Shown here: positions 59,284 to 64,000 of the stretch, piece after piece
Position numbering within the stretch: position 1 is the first letter of the stretch
How the letters are laid out: every line of letters begins with the position of its first letter
Assembly: GCA_030263295.1 (NCBI GenBank)
Contig: SZOS01000003.1
Span: 84,505 to 148,504 of the forward strand
DNA: 64,000 nt
Reading direction: 5' to 3'
From: Dokdonella_A sp014338185
GTDB taxonomy: Bacteria; Pseudomonadota; Gammaproteobacteria; Xanthomonadales; Rhodanobacteraceae
The notes under the pieces: model-generated
Database searches by the model: none
Told to the model about the DNA's origin: nothing
Seen by the model: the letters and a program-made list of their open reading frames with translations, nothing else
Made by a program: the position numbers and the translations under genes

Positions 59284-59290
59284 CCGGCCG

Positions 59291-60889
59291 CTACAGCGCG
59301 CGGTCGCTCCAGCAGCCGTCGACCAGGCGCTGGATCCCGAGCGGATTCGCATCGCGCAGTTCGTCGGGCAGGCGCTCGTCGCGCACATGGTCGTAGCACT
59401 GCCACTGCGCGAAGCGGCGGATCGCACCGGGCATGCCCACCGCGCTGAAGCTCGCGTTGCTCGTGCTCGGGTACGGACCACCGTGCTGCATCGCCGCGCT
59501 CACCGCCACGCCGGTGGGCCAGCGGTCCTCGATGAGGCGTCCCACGCGCGGCCGCAGCGCACGCGCGATGCGTGCATGGTCGGCGTCATCGCTGTGGTCG
59601 CTCGCGCCATGCAGGCTGCCCGTGAGGTTGCCCTCGCAGGCCTCGGCGATCGCCACTGCCTGGGCCGTGTCGTGATAGCGCACCAGCAGCGTGACCGGGC
59701 CGAATGCCTCCTGCTGCAACGCCAGCGGCTGGGCCAGGAATTGGTCCGCGTCGACCTCGAGCAGGCCCGGTGCGTAGCGCCAGCCCGGTCCCTCGGCCTG
59801 CGCGCGCCCGCCCACGAGGCGGGCGCCGGCCTGGCGCAGCGCCGCAACCGCCGCGACCAGCTGGTGCTGCACGCCCGCGCCGAACAGCACCATCGAGGGC
59901 GCGGCGTCGAAGCGCTGCGCGAGCGCGCCCACGAGCGCATCGCCCGCGGCGTCGCCGGGCACCATCACCAGCCCCGGATTGGTGCAGAACTGGCCGCTGC
60001 CGAGCGTGCACGAGGCGAACAACTCCTGCGCGAGCGTGGCAGCGCGCTCGCGCACCGCGCCGCGCAGCAGGAACACCGGGTTGACGCTCGACATCTCGGC
60101 GTGGATCGGCACGCCCGCGCCGTCGGCCGCGGCCTTGAGGGCAAGCCCCGCGCGGCGACTGCCGGTGAAGCCGATCGCGCCGAGGCGGCGGTCGGCGGCC
60201 AGGCGCAGGCCCAGCGCGGGGTCCAGCGCGTGGAACAGCTGCAGCGTCGCATCCGGCAGGCCGCAGTCGAGCACCGCGCGATGGGCGAGCTCGGCCAGTC
60301 GTTGCGTGGTGGCCGGATGCGCGGGATGCGCGCATGCGATCACCGGGTTGCGCGCGGCGATCGCGCTGGCGAAGTCGCTGCCTGCCACCGCATTGAAGGC
60401 GAACGGGAAGTTGTTCGGGCCGAACACGAGCACGGGCTTGCCCAGTGGCGCGAAATGCGCGCGCAGGCCGGCCTGGGTGTCGATCACCGGTTGCGTCCAG
60501 CTGCACTCGCGCACCGCGCGCGCGGCCTGCCGCAACTGGCCGCTGGTGCGCGGCAGCTCGACCTCGGCCAGGCGCGGCGTGATCGGCAGCGCGGTTTCGG
60601 CGTGCGCGCTCGCGACCAGCGCCTCGCGCTCGGCCTCGATCGCCGCGGCATAGGCTTCGAGAAAGTCGGCGATGCGCGTGGTTGGGCAGTGTGCCAGCTG
60701 CGGCGCCGCCGCGCTCGCCGCCGCGAGCATCTGCTCGACATCGACCTCACCCGATCGCGGAAAGCTCGGCCCGATCGCCGCGCCGCTGGCAGGATCGCTG
60801 GCGCGGAAGCTCGCCGACGCATCGGCCGATGCGCGCCATTGGCCCGCGCACAGGATCGGTTGCAGGGCAGGGTGTGCGGATGCGCTCAT
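59291..60889 (-). CDS. Aldehyde dehydrogenase, probable 2,5-dioxovalerate (alpha-ketoglutarate semialdehyde) dehydrogenase
   Basis: A 532-residue NAD(P)-dependent enzyme, long for the ALDH family but typical of the KGSADH-II/III group. Catalytic Cys302 is in GSGQFCTNPG and the general base Glu265 in AEMSSVNP. Cofactor loop FGPNNFPFAFNAVAGSDFASAIAARNPVIACAHPAHP and GSRRAG are present. It oxidises alpha-ketoglutarate semialdehyde to 2-oxoglutarate in the last step of hydroxyproline (or pentose/glucarate) degradation. The ATG is seven bases after the stop of the DapA-like gene, on the same strand, so the hydroxyproline role is favoured by context. Confidence 0.92.
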   Translation of the reverse strand: MSASAHPALQPILCAGQWRASADASASFRASDPASGAAIGPSFPRSGEVDVEQMLAAASAAAPQLAHCPTTRIADFLEAYAAAIEAEREALVASAHAETALPITPRLAEVELPRTSGQLRQAARAVRECSWTQPVIDTQAGLRAHFAPLGKPVLVFGPNNFPFAFNAVAGSDFASAIAARNPVIACAHPAHPATTQRLAELAHRAVLDCGLPDATLQLFHALDPALGLRLAADRRLGAIGFTGSRRAGLALKAAADGAGVPIHAEMSSVNPVFLLRGAVRERAATLAQELFASCTLGSGQFCTNPGLVMVPGDAAGDALVGALAQRFDAAPSMVLFGAGVQHQLVAAVAALRQAGARLVGGRAQAEGPGWRYAPGLLEVDADQFLAQPLALQQEAFGPVTLLVRYHDTAQAVAIAEACEGNLTGSLHGASDHSDDADHARIARALRPRVGRLIEDRWPTGVAVSAAMQHGGPYPSTSNASFSAVGMPGAIRRFAQWQCYDHVRDERLPDELRDANPLGIQRLVDGCWSDRAL

Positions 60890-60896
60890 GGCCGGC

Positions 60897-61802
60897 TCAC
60901 AGGCGCGGGCGCGTGGCGATCGCGTGGTCGATGATGCGCAAGGCCGCGGCGCGTTCCTCCGCGGCCAGCATCAGGCGCGGCGCGCGCACTTGTTCGCTGC
61001 CCTGGCCCACACGTGCCTGCATGAGCTTGATGAGCTGCACGAACTTGGGCACGGTGTCCATGCGCAGCAATGGCAGCAGCCAGGAATACAGTTCCATCGC
61101 GGCGTCGCTGCCGCCGCTGCGCGCGAGCTCGAACAGGCGCACCGATTCGGCCGGGAACGCATTGACCACGCCCGCGATCCAGCCCGTTGCGCCCATCGCC
61201 ACGCCCTCGACCAGTGCATCGTCGATGCCGACCATGAGCTGCAGCCGCCCGCCCAGCAGCGCGCGCAGCGCGGCGAAGCGGCGGATATCGCCCGAGGATT
61301 CCTTGATCGCAACCACCTGCGGGAACTCGGTCGCGAGTTCGGCCACCTGTTCGGGGCTGAAGTCGGTGCGGTAGGCGAGCGGGTTGTTGTACAGCAGGAC
61401 CGGCAGCGCGGTCGCCGCGAGCACCGCGCGCAGGTGCGCGCCCATCTCGCGCCAGTCCGACGAATACACGTACGGCGGCAGCACCATGAGGCCGCGGGCG
61501 CCGAGTCGCTCGCATTCGCGCGCGAGGCGCACCGCCTCGCCGGTCGACAGCGCGGCGATGCCGGCGATCACGGGTGCGCGCGAACCCAGTGCCGCGACCA
61601 GCGTGCGCACGATCGCGAGCTTTTCCTCGAACGTGAGCGTGGCGCCCTCGCCGAGCGAACCCAGTGGCACGATGCCGCTGCAACCCGCGTCAACGAGCCA
61701 GTTGGCGTGGCGTGCGAGGAAGTCGTGGTCGACGTCGCCGGCTTGGGTGAACGCGGTGGTGATGGCCGGCACCACGCCGCGCCAGCAGGAAAGCTCGTTC
61801 AT
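60897..61802 (-). CDS. DapA superfamily lyase, probable 1-pyrroline-4-hydroxy-2-carboxylate deaminase
   Basis: A 301-residue TIM-barrel Schiff-base enzyme. Lys167 (VVAIKESSGD) is the Schiff-base residue and Tyr138 (LLYNNP) the proton relay, but the loop GSLGEGATLTFEEK differs from GTTGES of true DapA, so lysine synthesis is unlikely. In hydroxyproline clusters this family member converts 1-pyrroline-4-hydroxy-2-carboxylate to alpha-ketoglutarate semialdehyde with loss of ammonia. It is flanked by hydroxyproline epimerase and semialdehyde dehydrogenase genes on the same strand. Confidence 0.88.
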   Translation of the reverse strand: MNELSCWRGVVPAITTAFTQAGDVDHDFLARHANWLVDAGCSGIVPLGSLGEGATLTFEEKLAIVRTLVAALGSRAPVIAGIAALSTGEAVRLARECERLGARGLMVLPPYVYSSDWREMGAHLRAVLAATALPVLLYNNPLAYRTDFSPEQVAELATEFPQVVAIKESSGDIRRFAALRALLGGRLQLMVGIDDALVEGVAMGATGWIAGVVNAFPAESVRLFELARSGGSDAAMELYSWLLPLLRMDTVPKFVQLIKLMQARVGQGSEQVRAPRLMLAAEERAAALRIIDHAIATRPRL

Positions 61803-61842
61803 GGCTGCATTGCTCGACAGCAGGGGGAAGGAGGGTTGGAAT

Positions 61843-62787
61843 TCATGCGGCGCCGATGCCCCATGCAAACGGATCGTCGGCTTCGATGAGCAGACGGCCC
61901 TGCGCCGACAGGTGCGCGCGGCCGCTGATGCGCGGCTGGATGCGCCCGTCGCCCACCGGCGTGTAGCTGCCTTCGAACACGCTGCCGACCACGCTCTCCA
62001 TGCGCAGCACCTCGCCCGCGGCCAGCGCGCCGTCGGCGGCCATGCAGGCGAGCTTGGCCGACAGGCCGGTGCCACAGGGCGAGCGGTCGTAGGCCAGGCC
62101 CGGGCACAGCACGAAATTGCGCGCATGGTTGGCCGGATCCAGCGGCGCGGCATTGAGTTCGATGTGGTCGATCTCGGCGCCGTCGTCGCCGCGGATGTCC
62201 GCCTGCAGCAGCGCGCTGCGGATCGCGGCGCAGTAGTGGGTGAGCTCACGCCAGTGCGCCAGGCGCAGCGGCCACGGCGCGTCGCTGCTGATGAAGAACC
62301 AGTTGCCGCCCCAGGCCACGTCGCCGTGCACGCGGCCATGGCCGGGCAGGTCGAGCGCGACGCGGTGCCGGCTGCGGTGGCTGGCGACGTTGTCGATGCT
62401 CACGCGGCCGTCCTCGTGCAACTGCGCGCGGACCGTGCCCACGGGCGTGTCGATCGCATGCAGGCCCGGTCCGATCCGGCCCAGGTACGCGAGCGTGCGC
62501 ACCAGGCCGATGGTGCCGTGGCCGCACATGCCCAGTGCGCCGACGTTGTTGAAGAAGATCACCGCGGCCGCCGACGTGGGCTGCTCGGGCGGCAGCAGCA
62601 GTGCGCCGACCATGGTGTCCGAGCCGCGCGGTTCGCACGCGATCATGCTGCGCCAGCGGTCGTGCTCGCGCACCAGCGCGGCGCGGCGTTGCTGCAGCGT
62701 GCCGCGCTCCATGCCCGGCAACGGCGAGAGCACCACGCGGGTCGGCTCGCCTCCGCTGTGGCTGTCGATGTAGTCGATCTCGATCAT
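61843..62787 (-). CDS. 4-hydroxyproline 2-epimerase (proline racemase family)
   Basis: A 314-residue cofactor-independent epimerase that converts trans-4-hydroxy-L-proline to cis-4-hydroxy-D-proline. Two catalytic cysteines act as acid/base pair: Cys88 in GMCGHGTIG and Cys238 in SPCGTGLSAK. Both Cys are retained, so this is not a trans-3-hydroxyproline dehydratase (which has Thr in the second motif). N-terminus IDYIDSHSGGEPTRVV is diagnostic. The ATG at 62785-62787 is 49 bases from the divergent AraC-type gene. First gene of the leftward three-gene catabolic operon. Confidence 0.94.
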   Translation of the reverse strand: MIEIDYIDSHSGGEPTRVVLSPLPGMERGTLQQRRAALVREHDRWRSMIACEPRGSDTMVGALLLPPEQPTSAAAVIFFNNVGALGMCGHGTIGLVRTLAYLGRIGPGLHAIDTPVGTVRAQLHEDGRVSIDNVASHRSRHRVALDLPGHGRVHGDVAWGGNWFFISSDAPWPLRLAHWRELTHYCAAIRSALLQADIRGDDGAEIDHIELNAAPLDPANHARNFVLCPGLAYDRSPCGTGLSAKLACMAADGALAAGEVLRMESVVGSVFEGSYTPVGDGRIQPRISGRAHLSAQGRLLIEADDPFAWGIGAA

Positions 62788-62836
62788 GCTGGCAGGATCG
62801 CCCGTCGGCGTGGCATCGTCTAGCCTGATTCGCGCC

Positions 62837-63589
62837 ATGCGCATGCCGAAATCTGCACAAATGCCCATGTCCAGCCCGATCCCGCCGATTCCCGCCGCGC
62901 AGCTGCAGGAACTCATGGACGGCCTGCCCGACACGGTGTTCTTCATCAAGGACCGCGACGGCCGCTACACCCACGCCAACCAGACCCTGCTGCGGCGACT
63001 CGGGCGCGCGCGGCGCGAAGCCGTGATCGGGCGCACCGCGGCCGAACTGTTTCCGGCGCGGCTGGGGGAGTCCTACCTGGCCCAGGACCGGCGCGTGCTT
63101 GCCGGCGCCACCATCAGCAACCAGCTCGAATTGCACCTGTTCGCCAACCGCGCCTCGGGCTGGTGCCTCACCCACAAGATGCCGCTGCGGCAGGGTCACG
63201 CGATCGTCGGCCTCATCGGCATTTCGCGCGACCTGCAGCAGCCCGATGGCCGCCATCCGGGCCACGCGCGGCTGCGCCGCGTGCTCGACCACATGGAACG
63301 CCGTTATGGCGAGCGCGTGCGCATGCAGACGCTGGCCGAGCTCGCGGGGCTGTCGCTGTCGCAGCTCGAGCGCCAGTTCCAGCGCGTGTTCCATCTCAGT
63401 CCGCAGCAATGGCTCATGCGCCTGCGCATCGAGGCGGCCACCCAGCTGCTGCGCGGCGGCGGCAGCATCGCCGCGATCGGCCAGGCCTGCGGCTTCAGCG
63501 ACCAGAGCGCGTTCAGCCGCCAGTTCAAGGCCGCCGTCGGCACCACGCCGCGCGACTACCGCAGCCTCGTCGGCGGCGACTGGGCCTGA
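62837..63589 (+). CDS. AraC family regulator with N-terminal PAS domain
   Basis: A 250-residue transcription factor: PAS domain (about 22-135, LPDTVFFIKDRDGRYTHANQTLLRRLG...), a short linker and an AraC-type double helix-turn-helix (about 148-245, LAELAGLSLSQLERQFQRVF and IGQACGFSDQSAFSRQFKAAVGTTPRDYR). Several in-frame ATGs (62837, 62843, 62861, 62867) make the start uncertain. TAGCCT ten bases before 62837 may be a -10 box. It lies between the divergent hydroxyproline operon and the FAD enzyme gene, so it is the likely pathway regulator. The ligand sensed by the PAS domain is unknown. Confidence 0.88.
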   Translation: MRMPKSAQMPMSSPIPPIPAAQLQELMDGLPDTVFFIKDRDGRYTHANQTLLRRLGRARREAVIGRTAAELFPARLGESYLAQDRRVLAGATISNQLELHLFANRASGWCLTHKMPLRQGHAIVGLIGISRDLQQPDGRHPGHARLRRVLDHMERRYGERVRMQTLAELAGLSLSQLERQFQRVFHLSPQQWLMRLRIEAATQLLRGGGSIAAIGQACGFSDQSAFSRQFKAAVGTTPRDYRSLVGGDWA

Positions 63590-63670
63590 GCCTGCACGCA
63601 TCCGTACCGCTGGTGCGGAATCCTGCATAGCCAGGCGCGACCGCGCGACCTAGCATGGAGCGCCGCGCCC

Positions 63671-64000
63671 ATGGAGTCCCGCCCCCGCATGCCTGCCGCA
63701 TCCGCTACAGCCCTGGTCGTCGGTGGCGGCATCATCGGCCATGCCTGCGCGCTCGCGCTGCAGCGCGAGGGCTGGCGCGTGACGCTGGTCGCGCCGGACG
63801 AGCCGCGCGCGGCGCCGTCATGGGGCAACGCCGGCCACATCGCCACCGAGCAGGTCGAGCCGCTGGCGACGCTGGCGACGCTGCGCAGCGCGCCGCGCCG
63901 CTGGCATCGTTTCGGCGGTCCGCTCGACCTGCGCGAGCCGTGGCGGCATGCGCGCTGGCTCGCACGCTTCGTGCGCGCCTGCGCGCCCGCGCGAGCGGCC
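63671..64000 (+). CDS. FAD-dependent oxidoreductase (D-amino acid dehydrogenase type), 3' truncated
   Basis: The first 110 residues of a DAO-family flavoprotein; the frame runs off the window. The FAD-binding betaalphabeta motif VVGGGIIGHACALALQREG (about 16-34) and SWGNAGHIATEQVEPLA (about 50-66), where D-amino acid dehydrogenases have NAGxxxxxxxxP, are visible. By context it should oxidise cis-4-hydroxy-D-proline to 1-pyrroline-4-hydroxy-2-carboxylate, the step between the epimerase and deaminase encoded to the left. The ATG at 63671 follows a TAGCAT box by 14 bases; another in-frame ATG at 63689 is possible. Confidence 0.85.
   Translation, partial: MESRPRMPAASATALVVGGGIIGHACALALQREGWRVTLVAPDEPRAAPSWGNAGHIATEQVEPLATLATLRSAPRRWHRFGGPLDLREPWRHARWLARFVRACAPARAA

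Noticed and set aside
59198..60934. 578-codon plus-strand frame
   Set aside because: Antisense to the aldehyde dehydrogenase gene, which has complete catalytic motifs.
60897..61802. Annotation as dihydrodipicolinate synthase (dapA)
   Set aside because: The GTTGES loop is replaced and the gene sits in a hydroxyproline cluster, so the lysine pathway is unlikely.

Overview
The window is very GC-rich (about 67-72% in the lines I counted) and densely coded. Gene content points to a Gram-negative gammaproteobacterium of the Xanthomonadales/Lysobacterales group (Rhodanobacteraceae-like): PlsB acyltransferase, LpxO-like lipid A hydroxylase, DcaP-type porin, hemB with an aspartate-type metal site, TrpS with a C-terminal extension, and typical gammaproteobacterial Rep, AroE and RsmG. 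The family-level placement is inference. No rRNA, tRNA, CRISPR array, transposase or prophage gene was found.

Layout. 1-7.4 kb: 3' part of rep, an AI-2E/PerM-type membrane protein, an e(P4)-like lipoprotein phosphatase, a lipoprotein of unknown function and plsB. 7.5-13.7 kb: an exported tricorn-like S41 peptidase behind oligopeptidase A, then a gamma-carbonic anhydrase-like protein. 13.7-15.7 kb: an AT-rich islet with two unrecognised envelope/exported proteins, followed by an empty GC-rich stretch. 16.3-22 kb: a LPS-core type glycosyltransferase and a leftward block (hemB, aroE, YkgJ-like protein, tpm, AhpD-like protein, zinc alcohol dehydrogenase). 22-28 kb: a minimal SPFH protein, rsmG-parA-parB, an ECF sigma factor with its DUF3379 partner, a GT2 glycosyltransferase and a DUF6445/2OG-oxygenase-like protein. 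28-33 kb: ppc, rpmB-rpmG and a fatty acid desaturase. 33-37.9 kb: a four-gene GldA/F/G-like ABC operon with overlapping start/stop codons, a YbjQ protein and mutM. 37.9-46.5 kb: a proline-rich exported protein, trpS, an LpxO-like hydroxylase, an LTA-synthase-like sulfatase-fold enzyme, nupC-rbsK and a DedA protein.

46.5-56.2 kb forms a coherent acetate/organic acid module: a CrbS-like sensor kinase fused to a sodium:solute symporter domain, its LuxR-type response regulator, acetyl-CoA synthetase, a DcaP-like outer membrane channel and an MHS-family symporter. 56.5-59.3 kb carries an exported HAF-repeat protein and dusB. 59.3-64 kb carries all four enzymatic steps expected for trans-4-hydroxy-L-proline breakdown to 2-oxoglutarate (epimerase, FAD oxidase cut by the window end, DapA-like deaminase, semialdehyde dehydrogenase) plus a PAS-AraC regulator.

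Most of the window is ordinary chromosomal housekeeping DNA. The parts most worth a second look are the AT-rich islet with an eight-G tract inside a candidate promoter spacer, the YegP/DUF1508-like tail on TrpS, the Gld-like operon, and the two catabolic modules at the right end. All promoter and terminator calls are by eye.
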